A stretch of DNA of 64,000 nt from Psychrobacter sanguinis (GCF_020736705.1 NZ_CP085990.1:1612001-1676000), one strand, 5' to 3'; counted from the stretch's first letter, positions 46,159 to 56,493 are shown. Numbers and translations: made by a program. Notes: a model not told the origin generated them from the letters alone.

Positions 46159-47343
46159 TTATGCTTCGTTGCGCTCTAATAGCATTGCATCACCATAGCT
46201 AAAGAAGCGGTACTTTTGCTTAATGGCATGTTGATAAGCCTGTTCAATATTAGACTTGCCAGCAAAAGCGGAAACCAGCATAAGCAGCGTAGACTTCGGC
46301 AGATGGAAGTTAGTCAATAGGGTATCAATGACCCCAAACTTAAAGCCTGGGTAGATAAAGATATCAGTATCGCCGGACCAAGCAGACACATTACCTTGCT
46401 CATCTGCGGTCTTTTGATACGCCGTCTCTAGTACACGAGTCACAGTAGTCCCAATGGCGATGACCTTATTACCGTTTTTATGAGTTTGATTAATTAGCTC
46501 TGCCGTTTCTTGTGGCAAGTTGGCATATTCACTGTGCATGGTGTGATTGAGTAAGTTATCGGTCTTCACAGGGGCAAAAGTACCGGCACCCACATGCAAA
46601 GTGACATAGGCGGTGTTGATACCTTTGTCTGCTAGCTCGCCCAAGACTTTATCATCAAAGTGTAAACTGGCAGTCGGGGCAGCCACGCTGGCAAGTTTGG
46701 CAGGATCATGAAACACAGTTTGGTAACGCACATTATCGGTTTCATCGGCATGACGCTCGAAGTAGGGCGGAATCGGCAACTCACCATACTGTTCTAAATC
46801 CGGTAGAATCGGGTTTTTAAAACTTAAAATAAACAAGTTCTCATGACGGCCAATCATCTGACATTCAATGTTGCCATCTCCCAATAACAGAGTCTGACCA
46901 AGCTTAGGCGCTTTGCTGGCCCGCACATGACACAAGGCTACATTGTCATGACTTTGACCGTCTGCATCCTGAGTGAATTGGACGTCGTCGGTTAAACGCT
47001 CAACCAACGCTTCTACTTTGCCGCCGGTGTCTTTTTGTCCAAAAAGGCGGGCTTTCATCACTTTGGTGTCATTGAACACAATTAAATCGCCTGCCTGTAA
47101 TAACTCAGGCAATTGGGCAAACTGCTTGTCTTGCACCTCAAAATGACCGTTTGCATGGGCTGGCAAGTACATAAGACGCGAGGCGCTACGCTGCTCTAGG
47201 GGATAGCGGGCAATATAGTCATCAGGCAGGTCGTAATCATAGTCATTAACACTAAGATAGCCTTCTGTGGGGGCGGTAGAGGTATTGTCGATAGTCGAGT
47301 CGTTTGAATTGTGTTGTTGGTCTTGAGAGGTGGACTGAGTCAT
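46159..47343 (-). CDS. queA: S-adenosylmethionine:tRNA ribosyltransferase-isomerase
   Basis: A 394-residue QueA that transfers the ribosyl part of SAM to preQ1-tRNA, making epoxyqueuosine. Landmarks: DYDYDLPDDYIARYPLEQRS at the start, DLIVFNDTKVMKARLFGQK, ASVAAPTASLHFD, YVTLHVGAGTFAPV and LLTNFHLPKSTLLMLVSAF. The N-terminal 30 residues are a Gln/Ser/Thr-rich tail. With tgt at 42891 this covers two steps of queuosine synthesis, in separate transcripts. Confidence 0.94.
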   Translation of the reverse strand: MTQSTSQDQQHNSNDSTIDNTSTAPTEGYLSVNDYDYDLPDDYIARYPLEQRSASRLMYLPAHANGHFEVQDKQFAQLPELLQAGDLIVFNDTKVMKARLFGQKDTGGKVEALVERLTDDVQFTQDADGQSHDNVALCHVRASKAPKLGQTLLLGDGNIECQMIGRHENLFILSFKNPILPDLEQYGELPIPPYFERHADETDNVRYQTVFHDPAKLASVAAPTASLHFDDKVLGELADKGINTAYVTLHVGAGTFAPVKTDNLLNHTMHSEYANLPQETAELINQTHKNGNKVIAIGTTVTRVLETAYQKTADEQGNVSAWSGDTDIFIYPGFKFGVIDTLLTNFHLPKSTLLMLVSAFAGKSNIEQAYQHAIKQKYRFFSYGDAMLLERNEA

Positions 47344-47512
47344 AAGATGTCTTTAATCGGTTCAAAATAAGAAGAGGGTTTGCCGTACGTTAAGGTGGTC
47401 AGCAATGGCGAGTAGTTTAACAGAAATGCGAGTTTTTTGAGTTGGGTTTTGATTCAAATTATATAGCTAACATTGGATTTCCGCTGTCGTTATGGATCAA
47501 AAAGGCTATGGA

Positions 47513-48625
47513 TTACAAGCCAAACAAATCAGGCTGAGAGCTAATGGCTTCAGGTGTGGTCAAATTAGAGTAAGTGACGCCTACTAACCGTATTGGTAAA
47601 TGACGTGGTACATCAGCCAATAGTTTTTCTAGCCAATAGTGAGCTGATTCTGCAGTGGGAAACGGTGTGTGCAGAGTATGTGAGCGGGTAATCTGCGTAA
47701 AGTCAGAGTATTTAATTTTAAGGGTGATGGTATGACCCAATCGTCCTTTTTTGGCAAGTTGGGTAAAAGCATCGGCATTTTGTTCAAATATCTGTATCAG
47801 TAGGCTATCGGTGTCTCTAATATTATCGCGAAAGGTGGTCTCACTGCCCACTGACTTGTGTTTGCGTTCTGCTTTCACGGGGCGAGTGTCATTGCCATGG
47901 GCAATCTCTGAATAAAAGCGTCCTCGCTTGCCAAATTCATGTTCCAGATTATCGACAGGCATAGCCTTTAAATCAGCGCCGGTATAAATACCCATTTCAT
48001 GCAAACGCTTGGCAGTGGCTTTACCAATACCGTGAAAACGCTCAATAGGCAGTGTTGCAATGAAGTCGTCCGCTTGCTCAGGGGTAATGACCGCAATGCC
48101 ATTCGGCTTATTAATATCTGAAGCAATTTTAGCCAGCATCTTATTAAACGACACCCCAGCAGACGCTCGCAGATGCGTTTTCTCATAGATTTCAGCGCGT
48201 AACCAGTTGGCCATTAAGGTCGCAGAACCGTGGTGTTCCTTAATACCAGTAACGTCAAGATAGGCCTCATCCAAAGATAACGGCTCGACCAAATCGGTCA
48301 GACTCAGCATAATCGCTCGAATTTCTTGACTGACTTGACGATATACTTCAAATCTTGGGCGCACAAATATCGCTTCTGGGCAGCGCTTTTTTGCTTCATA
48401 ACACGACATAGCAGAACGCACCCCAAATTTACGTATTTCGTAGCTGGCGGCTGCTACTACACCACGGCCACTAGGATCGCCACCCACGACCAATGGCTTT
48501 CCTCGAAGCTCGGGAAAGTCACGCTGCTCGACACTGGCATAAAAGGCATCCATATCTAGATGGATGATTTTTCGCTGTGGTTGAGTGTCTTCTATAAGGC
48601 TTTTACTATCGTTGGAAGTGGTCAT
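47513..48625 (-). CDS. dinB: DNA polymerase IV
   Basis: A 370-residue Y-family translesion polymerase. Catalytic acidic residues lie in IIHLDMDAFYASVEQRD (about residue 26) and SLDEAYLDVTG (about 120); the steric-gate segment follows DAFY. The thumb has two helix-hairpin-helix motifs (LPIERFHGIGKATAKRLHEMG) and the C-terminal little-finger domain from about residue 250. The final residues DLFGL end in a likely sliding-clamp binding QPDLFGL motif. No LexA-type box was confirmed upstream. Confidence 0.93.
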   Translation of the reverse strand: MTTSNDSKSLIEDTQPQRKIIHLDMDAFYASVEQRDFPELRGKPLVVGGDPSGRGVVAAASYEIRKFGVRSAMSCYEAKKRCPEAIFVRPRFEVYRQVSQEIRAIMLSLTDLVEPLSLDEAYLDVTGIKEHHGSATLMANWLRAEIYEKTHLRASAGVSFNKMLAKIASDINKPNGIAVITPEQADDFIATLPIERFHGIGKATAKRLHEMGIYTGADLKAMPVDNLEHEFGKRGRFYSEIAHGNDTRPVKAERKHKSVGSETTFRDNIRDTDSLLIQIFEQNADAFTQLAKKGRLGHTITLKIKYSDFTQITRSHTLHTPFPTAESAHYWLEKLLADVPRHLPIRLVGVTYSNLTTPEAISSQPDLFGL

Positions 48626-48716
48626 ATAAAAGCAAAACGTTGTATTTAAAATTGGCTGTAAATGACAGTGAACTACAACTGCCGATATTAGACTATTGAT
48701 TATAACAGGAGCTAAA

Positions 48717-48747
48717 CAAAAGACCCCCTACTAAAAGTAGGAGGTCA
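48717..48747 (-). terminator. Terminator of the PepSY-domain gene
   Basis: GACCTCCTAC / GTAGGGGGTC stem (one mismatch) with a TTTTA loop, followed by a T run on the minus strand. Confidence 0.75.
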
Positions 48748-48844
48748 AGTAAAAGCTTATGAGGAGAACATATTGTTTCTAAAGCAATTTATCGGGTTAA
48801 TCTAGCTTTAGCCAGTTTAACCTTAACCCTTTTAATGCTAATAA

Positions 48845-49387
48845 TTAGTCTAGTTTGGTTTTGATCACTTTACCGGTATTAACGTCCACATAAACTTTAT
48901 GTTTCTCACCTGCTTTCACAATCTTAACTTCATATACTGGCTGCCCGTTTTCAGTATCAAATTCAGCCTCAGTCACTTGACCTTTCACGGTGTTATTTGC
49001 ATTTTTTAGGGCTTGAGTCAGCGATACCTTAGCATTGGTTAATGGGGCATACTTTTGGGTATCACTGGTACTCAATTTCTTTTGTTTTGACTTAACAATT
49101 TTACCTGTGCTGGCATCAAGTTCGACTTTATAATTTGTAGTACCCGATACTAGCTCTACCTCATATTGGTTATCATCGCTATCGAATTCCACACTTTTTA
49201 CCACGCCTTGAGCATTGCGTTTGGCGATATTGATAGCCTGATCAATGCTAATAGTCGATTGTGCCACTTTAGTTTGCGCAGTCTGAGTTTGAGTGTTTTG
49301 TGTCGGTGTGGCACTAAACGCTAAAGTTGAAGTTGTCGCACCAAGAGTAAGTAGGGTAGAGGTAGCTAATACTGATAATAATTTCAT
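48845..49387 (-). CDS. Secreted protein with two PepSY domains
   Basis: A 180-residue exported protein: signal peptide (MKLLSVLATSTLLTLGA, cleavage near ATSTLAFSA), a Gln/Thr-rich linker, then two tandem PepSY repeats. Each has the pattern ISIDQAINIAKRNAQG...VEFDSDDNQYEVELVSG...YKVELDASTGKIVK, the second reading VSLTQALKNANNTVKG...YEVKIVKAGEKHKVYVD. PepSY domains often inhibit proteases or sense extracytoplasmic signals. AGAGGA lies about nine bases before the start. Single gene. Confidence 0.83.
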   Translation of the reverse strand: MKLLSVLATSTLLTLGATTSTLAFSATPTQNTQTQTAQTKVAQSTISIDQAINIAKRNAQGVVKSVEFDSDDNQYEVELVSGTTNYKVELDASTGKIVKSKQKKLSTSDTQKYAPLTNAKVSLTQALKNANNTVKGQVTEAEFDTENGQPVYEVKIVKAGEKHKVYVDVNTGKVIKTKLD

Positions 49388-49718
49388 ATTTTAATCCTCT
49401 TTAATTATTAATTTAAGTTCTAAGTTAAGGTGTTTCTTCTCGCTTTATTAATATTGGTCTCGCGAGCAACTACTTGATATGACTATCATTATTAAAGATA
49501 TTTAGCCTGATTTCGCTTGGTGTTATGTAAGATATACAGGAGAGATGTAAAAGAAACTGAATTCGCGTTAGTAAGTGTATTGTTACTATTTCAACTTTAT
49601 TAATGACCTAAATATAGTATTAAGCGACCTATAAGTAACATCGCCTATTCGAGGTTTATGGTATATAACGTACAATATTAAGAAATTTTTATTAAATATT
49701 TTGAGAGATTTGAAGGCT
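49388..49718. other. AT-rich region upstream of the NUDIX/helicase locus
   Basis: 331 bp, markedly AT-rich near 49490-49700. It should hold the promoter of the NUDIX gene and that of the PepSY gene. No RNA gene, att-like repeat or further frame is recognisable. Confidence 0.5.
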
Positions 49719-50117
49719 ATGAAAGAAATCAAAGTTTCAGCAGCAATTATTATCAATAAAGGAAAAATATTGTGTGTTCAGAGAGGGGTAAACAAATTTG
49801 AATATATTTCGAACAAGTTCGAGTTTCCAGGCGGAAAAATTGAAGAGGGAGAGCAGCCATCGGATACAGTGATTAGAGAAATTCATGAAGAGTTAAAAAT
49901 GGACATTTTAGTTGAAAAAGAATTTTTAACAGTTAACCATGAGTACCCAGATTTTAAAATCCAAATGCATTCCTTCATCTGTTCTACACCAACCAGAGAG
50001 CTTGAGTTGTCAGAGCATATATCTTTCAAGTGGCTAGATATTACTGAGCTTAATACCTTAGATTGGGCAGCTGCTGATATTCCTATCGTTGTTAAGCTTG
50101 TTACGGAGTTAGCCTAA
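49719..50117 (+). CDS. NUDIX hydrolase (MutT/8-oxo-dGTPase-like)
   Basis: A 132-residue NUDIX protein. The NUDIX box is GGKIEEGEQPSDTVIREIHEEL (two halves shown here as one motif, residues about 39-60), matching G-x5-E-x7-REUxEExGU with Met-Asp at the end. IIINKGKILCVQRG and FEFPGG are typical of MutT-like nucleotide pyrophosphatases. The ATG at 49719 is used; a TTG at 49701 is possible. Its stop codon overlaps the next start by one base (TAATG), so it is translationally coupled to the PLD/helicase gene. Small NUDIX genes paired with such helicases are familiar, but their role is not settled. Confidence 0.85.
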   Translation: MKEIKVSAAIIINKGKILCVQRGVNKFEYISNKFEFPGGKIEEGEQPSDTVIREIHEELKMDILVEKEFLTVNHEYPDFKIQMHSFICSTPTRELELSEHISFKWLDITELNTLDWAAADIPIVVKLVTELA

Positions 50118-50643
50118 TGGGTGAAATAAACTCTCTGAGTCAAAGTCTGCAGCAAAGTTTTATTAATAAAGCACAAAATGCCAATAAAAATTACCAAGCT
50201 GCTTTACTGACCAATGATAAAAAAGAAGGAAAGAAATTTCTTTCTACGCTGCTAAAAGAGTTGGGCCAGTGTGATGAGTTTTTTATTTCTGTTGCCTTTG
50301 TGACCAATAGTGGTGTTGCAACCATTATTAACAGTCTACAAGAGCTTGAGAAAAATAATATCAAAGGTAAAGTTTTGATGTCTCAGTATCTTAACTTTAC
50401 AGAGCCTGATGCACTAAGAAAGCTATCTAAATTTCAAAATATTGTTTTAAAAATTGCTACTAATGATTTTCATTCAAAAGGGTATTTATTTAGACACGGT
50501 AATATCAACAATATAATTATTGGAAGCAGTAATCTTACGGCAAATGCACTATGTTCTAATAAAGAGTGGAATTTAAAGGTTTCAAGTACTAAGGATGGGC
50601 TACTTTATGAGCAAGTGATCAACGAGTTTGATAAGGTAAGGTA
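50117..50643 (+). pseudogene. PLD-nuclease/SF2 helicase, 5' part, cut by an IS3-family element
   Basis: The first 175 codons of a large phospholipase-D-superfamily/helicase protein. ELGQCDEFFISVAFVTNSGV and the HSKGYLF...IIIGSSNLTANAL motif form one PLD half-site (His and Lys, then the GSSN segment) as in PLD-type nucleases. The frame enters the IS3-family element at 50644. Joining 50117-50643 to 51907-54235 gives 952 codons including the stop in one frame, with a TA counted once. After the break only a truncated N-terminal protein can be made. Confidence 0.85.
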
Positions 50644-50667
50644 CTCCCCAATGTCTAGACCAAATTA

Positions 50668-51570
50668 TCATAAAATTAAGATAGAATTGGGTTGATAAAA
50701 CGATTTATTATCCGAACTATTGTTAGCCAGATAAACCTGTGCAGGAGTATGGTAATCGAGCGACTGATGTAAACGCTCATGATTGTAAAACTCGAAATAC
50801 TCTTTCAAACCTGCTCTTGCCTGACTGACTGTCTCAAACTGTCGCAAATACACGCATTCATACTTCACTGATCGCCAAAGCCTTTCCACAAAGATATTAT
50901 CCAGTGCCCTACCGCGACCATCCATACTGATGGCAATACCCTGCTCAATGAGCGGTCTGGTAAATCTTGGGCTGGTAAACTGAGAGCCTTGATCCGTATT
51001 AAAAATCTCACAGCGTAACCCATTGTGCAGTAAGCTACTTACCGTATCAACGCAGAAATCCGCCTCAAGCGTGGTAGATAGCGACCAGTCTAGAACATAA
51101 CGACTGTACCAATCTATCACCGCCATCAAATACACGAAGCCCTTGGCTAAGCGAATATAGGTGATATCAGTACTCCATACTTGATTACAACGGCTAATCG
51201 GTACATGCCTAAGCAAGTACGGGTAAACTTGATGCTCAGAGTTAGGCTTACTCGTGTTAGGATGCTGATAAATAGCGTCTAGCCCCATTTGCCGTAGTAA
51301 GCGCCTAACTCGATCTTCTCCCACTTGATAGCCTAGTTGCCTCAAATACGCTGTCATGCGTTTAACCCCATAAAATGGGGTCTTGGTGTACTGCTGGTCA
51401 AGCAGGTTCATCAGGGTAATATCAAGCTCGCTGATGGGCTTTGGCTGATAGTACAGACTTGAGCGGTTGATACTGAGTAATTCACATTGCTTACGAACAC
51501 TAAAATCCTTGTTATCAGGTTCTAGCAGTTGTTTACGAGTGCTCAGGGTAGCTGTAAGGACTTTTTTTTA
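50668..51570 (-). CDS. IS3-family transposase orfB
   Basis: The catalytic part, translated as an OrfAB fusion by -1 frameshifting in A8G. It has an HTH_21 segment (YGVKRMTAYLRQLG...RVRRLLRQMGL) and an rve integrase core: VWSTDITYIRLAKG (Asp), FNTDQGSQFTSPRF (Asp) and LDNIFVERLWRSVKYECVYL (Glu 35 residues later). The frame is intact, so the element may be active. It ends near 50668 inside the left inverted repeat. Confidence 0.87.
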
Positions 51571-51833
51571 AGCCAGTCTCTTTCACTGATGACTTGCCCT
51601 AGCTGCCTATGTAGTTCATCGATAATAGCTTGCTGGGCTTGTTCGTTGGCTTGCTGTTTGGTATTGAATGCAGTAGGGATAACTGCCAAAGCCTGCTTTT
51701 TCCAGTTGCTGATTTGGGTTGCATGAACCCCATATTCTGCGGTTAACTCGTTGAGGGTTTTGTGTTCTTTGATGGCTTCAACGGCGACTTTGCTTTTAAA
51801 TTCAGCATTGTGACGCTTACGTACTTTTGTCAT
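51543..51833 (-). CDS. IS3-family transposase orfA
   Basis: A 96-residue OrfA: helix-turn-helix (FKSKVAVEAIKEHKTLNELT then YGVHATQISNWKKQ) and a leucine-zipper-like helix that follows. It ends at the A8G run where orfB takes over in the -1 frame, the classical IS3-family programmed frameshift. It binds the IS ends. Confidence 0.87.
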   Translation of the reverse strand: MTKVRKRHNAEFKSKVAVEAIKEHKTLNELTAEYGVHATQISNWKKQALAVIPTAFNTKQQANEQAQQAIIDELHRQLGQVISERDWLKKKSLQLP

Positions 51834-51904
51834 TAGATAGACCTCTTTTTCTAAAGGTTATTCTATCTTATTTGCTACAATTTTTTGGTCTAGTTTTCCG
51901 GGAG

Positions 51905-54235
51905 TATTATAAGGAGCTTGCCAATGCTAAAGACGTCACAGCCGATTTTATTAATGAATATACAGAAATATGGAATAAAGCAAAACAGTTTAGAAAACAA
52001 AATAATATTGCAGCGCAAACGGCTTTAAGTAAATTTGTCACACCGAACCAGATGCAAAGTGAAGCACTAAAGAACCTTAATGATTTACGAAAAAGTGGTA
52101 AGAATAAAGCTTTGATCATCTCGGCAACGGGTACTGGGAAAACTTATTTATCCGCTTTTGATGTTCAGCAATATAAGCCTAAAAAATTCTTATTTATCGT
52201 ACATAGAAGAACAATTGCAGAAGAAGCTATGAATACCTTTAGGAGTTTACTAGGCTCTGAGATATCTATGGGGTTATTCTCCGGTCAATTTAAAGAACTT
52301 AATTGTGACTATCTATTCTCAACGGTACAAACCTTATCGAAACAAGAAAACTTGCAGTTATTTAATCAAGAGCACTTTGATTATATTGTGATAGATGAAA
52401 CGCATAGAGCAGGAGCGCAGTCTTACAAGACGATATTGGACTACTTTAAACCTGGGTTTTTATTGGGGATGACGGCAACACCTGAGCGTACAGATGGCAC
52501 CAATATCTTTGAGCTCTTTGATTACAACTTAGCGTATGAAATTAGACTGCATCGTGCGCTTGATGAAGGTATGTTGTCCTCCTTTCACTATTATGGTGTA
52601 ACAGACATTACCGTTAACAATGAGGTAGTGGATGAGTATTCAGATTTTAATAAACTTACTAGCAATGAAAGAGTAAATCATATACTCGCTAAGTCTGAGT
52701 TCTATGGGACTGATTCTGGAGAAATCAGAGGTCTAGTATTTTGCTCGAATAATAAAGTCTCATTACAATTGGCTGAAGCTTTTAACCAAAAGGGTTATAA
52801 GGCTATAGCGTTATCTGGAGCGAGCTCAGAAGAGGCAAGATTAGAGGCTATTAAACGACTGGAAAGTACAGGTAGCGATAAGATTGACTATATCTTTACC
52901 GTAGATATTTTTAACGAAGGTATTGATATTCCTAGTGTGAATCAAATTATTATGCTCAGACCGACTCAATCAGCGATTGTTTTTGTCCAACAGTTGGGTA
53001 GGGGGCTCAGAAAGACAGACGGCAAAGAATATTTAACCGTTATAGATTTTATCGGCAACTATAATAATAACTATCTGGTACCGATCGCCTTATATGGTGA
53101 CAGATCTTTCAACAAGGATACCATTCGAAAGTTGATTAGAAGTGGTAGTAATTTAATTCCAGGTGCTTCAACAGTCAATTTCGATGAAATAGCACGAGAA
53201 AAGATATTCGAGTCCATCAAAAATGCCAATATGCAAAAGTTAGCAGACTTAAAAAAAGATTATGAAGACTTAAAGCATAAGACTGGCAAAATTCCGATGA
53301 TGATAGATTTCATTAAGTATGGGTCAAGAGACCCTTGGTTATTTGCCTCATATGCGAAATCTTATTTGAACTTTATTAATAGAGTTGAGGACAATTATAA
53401 AGGTACTGTTCCCCCTGACTTTTTACAGCTTCTAGAGCTGTTTACACTCAATATAAATAATGGTAAGCGTGTTGAAGAAAGTCTATTACTGCGACAATTA
53501 CTTGAAGTAGGTCATCTGAATAAAACAGACTTTATAAATGAAATACAAAGCTTGTATGGCTATGACATTAACGAGGAAACGCTTCAATCGCTTCTGATCA
53601 ATATCAACTTTAATTTTATTCGAGAAGGATACGATAATATTAGGTTAGAAAATGGCAGCTTTAGCTTAGGAAGTAACTTAATAAGTGCATTAGGTAATGA
53701 CACTTTTAATAAGTTTTTTGCTGACTCAATTGATTATTCTATTGCTGCTTTTAATGAAAGTTTTTCAAAAGAAAATTACCTTGACGGCTTAATAAGATAT
53801 AACAAATACAGTAGAAAAGATGTCTGTAGATTGCTTAACTGGGAGCAAGATATCAGTAGTACGGTTTATGGTTATAGAACAAAAAACGGGGTCACACCTT
53901 GCTTTGTTACTTATCATAAGTCTGATGAATTAGAAGGCGATATAAACTATAACGACCATTTTATTAACCCCGCTGAGTTCGCCTGGGAGTCAAGATCGAA
54001 CAGGAAGCTTAGCAGTGCTGAGATAAAAAATGTTATTGAGTCTAAGAGAATTCTTTTATTTGTAAAAAAAGAAGATGGAGAAGGGACTGACTTTTATTAT
54101 TTGGGCAATGTTTCAATAGCAGCTGATTCAATTGAACAAGGTGTCACCGATAAAGGCCAACCCGTTGTTCATTTTAGGTTCTTACTAGATAAGCCAGTTG
54201 AAGATACTCTTTATGACTATTTAGTTCAGCAATAG
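51905..54235 (+). pseudogene. PLD-nuclease/SF2 helicase with C-terminal DUF3427-type region, 3' part
   Basis: The remaining ~776 codons. The helicase has Walker A SATGTGKTYLSAF, DEAH-type box IVIDETHRAG, GMTATPERTDG and the motif VI QQLGRGLRKTDGK. The C-terminal ~450 residues resemble DUF3427, the family partner of these PLD helicases (DLKKDYEDLKHKTGKIPMMI, LNWEQDISSTVYGYR, SNRKLSSAEIKNVI). A start codon at 51827 lies in the IS end, so an ATP-dependent helicase without its PLD part could be made from an IS-borne promoter. In its complete form this protein resembles nucleic-acid-targeting defence helicases; that role is inferred from domain content only. Confidence 0.85.
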
Positions 54236-54268
54236 AAGCACTTCAAAGTAAGCACTGATAAAGCAACA

Positions 54269-54302
54269 AAAAAGCCGCAGGCAGAACCCGCGGCATTTTT
54301 AT
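54269..54302. terminator. Terminator between the helicase gene and hupE
   Basis: AAAAAGCCGC / GCGGCATTTTT stem with a long inner loop and A/T runs; serves the convergent genes. Confidence 0.75.
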
Positions 54303-54326
54303 TGCTAATTGAATCTGACAGTTAGA

Positions 54327-54917
54327 TTAACTGGCAGCCATAAAGCCACCGATAACAGCGACCACACCACCTAAAGCACGAGTGATACGGTTGTCTGATT
54401 TTTGCATAGCTGCGCCTAAAGCACGACCACCAAAAGTAATCACAAGCGTAGCGGCCACAAAGCCGATCATATAAGTCATGATATTAGAGCCGGCTGCCAT
54501 CTCAGCACCATGCGCATAGCCATGAGCGATCATAAATAGAGCAACCAAGGTACCACCAATCGCTGTCGGCAATTTAGCCAATGTTGCAATCAATACCCCA
54601 GCCAGTAGAACTGACATAGCGATACCAGTCTCGATACCGGCTAAGTTAACGCCAGCCCAAGCAATTGCTGCACCCAATACCATACCACCCACTACGAATA
54701 ATGGCGTACCACGTTTCATAGTGTCATTTTGACGCATACTCCAAAAGCCAATAGCGGCCATAGCCAATAAGTGATCAAGCCCCATAAATGGGTGCATTAA
54801 TCCGCTCAAAAAAGCATTTTGAGTGTGCAGTACATCACCATGGCCTGGGTGAGCTAGCGCAAGGCTAGCCGTTAGCATTAGGCCGGCGGTAAGCATGAAT
54901 TTAGACAAGTTTTTCAT
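54327..54917 (-). CDS. HupE/UreJ-family nickel permease
   Basis: A 196-residue membrane protein with a signal-like first helix (cleavage near SLALAH), then AHPGHGD, GLMHPFMGLDHLLAMAAIG (the HX4DH signature, about residues 41-47) and about six helices. HupE/UreJ proteins bring nickel into the cell for hydrogenase or urease. It is the last gene of the urease run, 130 bp downstream of ureG. Confidence 0.88.
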   Translation of the reverse strand: MKNLSKFMLTAGLMLTASLALAHPGHGDVLHTQNAFLSGLMHPFMGLDHLLAMAAIGFWSMRQNDTMKRGTPLFVVGGMVLGAAIAWAGVNLAGIETGIAMSVLLAGVLIATLAKLPTAIGGTLVALFMIAHGYAHGAEMAAGSNIMTYMIGFVAATLVITFGGRALGAAMQKSDNRITRALGGVVAVIGGFMAAS

Positions 54918-55046
54918 GAGTTTATTCCTTGAGTTATTTGATGGTTTTATGAGGGTTATTAGATAATTATTTGACGGTTGTTTGATTTTTTAGTTATAAA
55001 GACAACCGTCTTTTGTTATGACTACCAGCAAGTCCAATATGGCTAA

Positions 55047-55685
55047 TTAAGCGTTTGCGTTCTGCTTACCGGGACGGCGCTCAGGCAGCATACCTTTGTC
55101 TAAGATAAAGCTGATAATTTCTTCTACGCCCACACCGTCATATAAATTGGTGAAAATAAACGGACGCTCGCCACGCATTTTTTTAGAGTCACGTTCCATC
55201 ACCTCAAGCGAGGCATGTACTGCTTCTGCAATATCAATCTTGTTGATGATTAATAAGTCAGACTTGGTAATACCAGGACCGCCTTTACGAGGAATCTTAT
55301 CTCCCGCAGCCACGTCAATAACGTATAAAGTTAAATCAGACAGCTCTGGGCTGAAGGTCGCAGCTAAGTTATCACCGCCAGACTCGACCAATACCAGCTC
55401 TAAGTCAGGATGACGCTGCTGCAAGTCATCAATAGCCGCTAAGTTCATTGAAGCATCTTCACGAATGGCGGTGTGTGGACAGCCTCCAGTTTCAACACCG
55501 ATGATACGATCGGCGGGCAGAGCATCATGCTTTAATAAGAAATCGGCATCTTCACGGGTGTAGATGTCATTGGTCACCACAGCAATGTTGTAATGGTCTT
55601 TTAAGGCGCTACATAATTGGCGCAATAAGGCTGTTTTGCCAGACCCTACTGGGCCACCAACGCCAACTCGTAAACAATGTTTCAT
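55047..55685 (-). CDS. ureG: Urease accessory GTPase
   Basis: A 212-residue SIMIBI GTPase that delivers nickel to urease with UreDF/UreE. P-loop [14 protein letters not shown] (residues about 8-21), the CPH nickel motif in [13 protein letters not shown] (about 75), [15 protein letters not shown], and base-specific NKID. The ATG at 55685 has AGGAAG upstream; a start at 55727 would add a non-conserved tail. Confidence 0.94.
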   Translation of the reverse strand: MKHCLRVGVGGPVGSGKTALLRQLCSALKDHYNIAVVTNDIYTREDADFLLKHDALPADRIIGVETGGCPHTAIREDASMNLAAIDDLQQRHPDLELVLVESGGDNLAATFSPELSDLTLYVIDVAAGDKIPRKGGPGITKSDLLIINKIDIAEAVHASLEVMERDSKKMRGERPFIFTNLYDGVGVEEIISFILDKGMLPERRPGKQNANA

Positions 55686-55785
55686 AACGTCGTCTTCCTT
55701 ATAATCGAGACACTGTGCGTCATACACAGGCTATAAAAGTAAAATTAAAAATCTAACTGTCAAAGCTGAAATAGGAGATAGACTA

Positions 55786-56493
55786 TTAGCTTCTAAACAG
55801 TCGTGAGTATTGAGTTTCGTGCTGTGCACTGCCTAGCGCTAAGCCTGGCATAATTGGGCCTAATTGCTCATCGCTTAGGCTCAGTGCAGTATCAACAGCG
55901 AATACCAATTTGGGTCGTAATTGTTCATTTAAGCGCTGCGCAGCGGTATGTCCTAAAGGCATTGCCTTACAAGCCGCCGCCAGCTGATTTTCTAGCCATG
56001 CCCAAGCAAAACCTAGTAAACTTTGGCGTATCGGAACATGACGAGTGTGGGCGGTCCAAGCAAATACGGTAACATAGCCGGGCTCTGGCGGCATAACAGC
56101 ATCGCCATTCTCAGGCTTGGGCTCAATGTCTAAGCTGCCAAGTAACCGAGTCAACGCTAGACCCAAGCGAATGTCTTCATCGCTAAGCTCTGCGGTCTCT
56201 CGGTTGGCATGAATCCAGTTATTCCAGTAGACCAAGCCTTCACTGTCATTGGTTTCCCAACAGTGTTGTAATCTGGCCAAGACTGGCAGTTCGCAACGGG
56301 TAAGACCATCTGCCAGCACGCCCTCTAGCCAATGAGCAAGCTGCTGTTCATTGGTGACCCAACCCAATTCGAATGAGCTTTCTAGTCCTTGCGACCACGC
56401 AAAAGCCCCAATGGGCAAAGCTGGGCTGATAAGCTGCATCAATCCCAATAATGCCAAGTCGCTAATTGCACTGGTCGGCTCTTTAGTGAGCAT
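55786..56493 (-). CDS. ureF: Urease accessory protein
   Basis: A 235-residue UreF, the GTPase-regulator-like partner of UreD and UreG. LMQLISPALPIGAFAWSQGLE (split by its place after the N-terminal Ser/Ala stretch), HWLEGVLADGL and LGQTAAQR-type HTAAQRLNEQL segments match the family. The start is uncertain: ATG 56493 overlaps the ureE stop by 11 bases; ATG 56505 is also possible. The longer open frame upstream is only the third-frame reading of the ureE His-repeat. Confidence 0.9.
   Translation of the reverse strand: MLTKEPTSAISDLALLGLMQLISPALPIGAFAWSQGLESSFELGWVTNEQQLAHWLEGVLADGLTRCELPVLARLQHCWETNDSEGLVYWNNWIHANRETAELSDEDIRLGLALTRLLGSLDIEPKPENGDAVMPPEPGYVTVFAWTAHTRHVPIRQSLLGFAWAWLENQLAAACKAMPLGHTAAQRLNEQLRPKLVFAVDTALSLSDEQLGPIMPGLALGSAQHETQYSRLFRS

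Larger units (their letters stand above)
50644..51904 (-). mobile_element. IS3-family insertion sequence
   Basis: A 1,261-bp element with long imperfect inverted ends: CTCCC...CTAGACCAAA...AAGATAGAAT at both sides. A TA on each side may be the target duplication, shorter than usual for IS3. orfA and orfB lie on the minus strand, with an A8G frameshift run at 51562-51569 (T8 on the plus strand). Confidence 0.8.
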
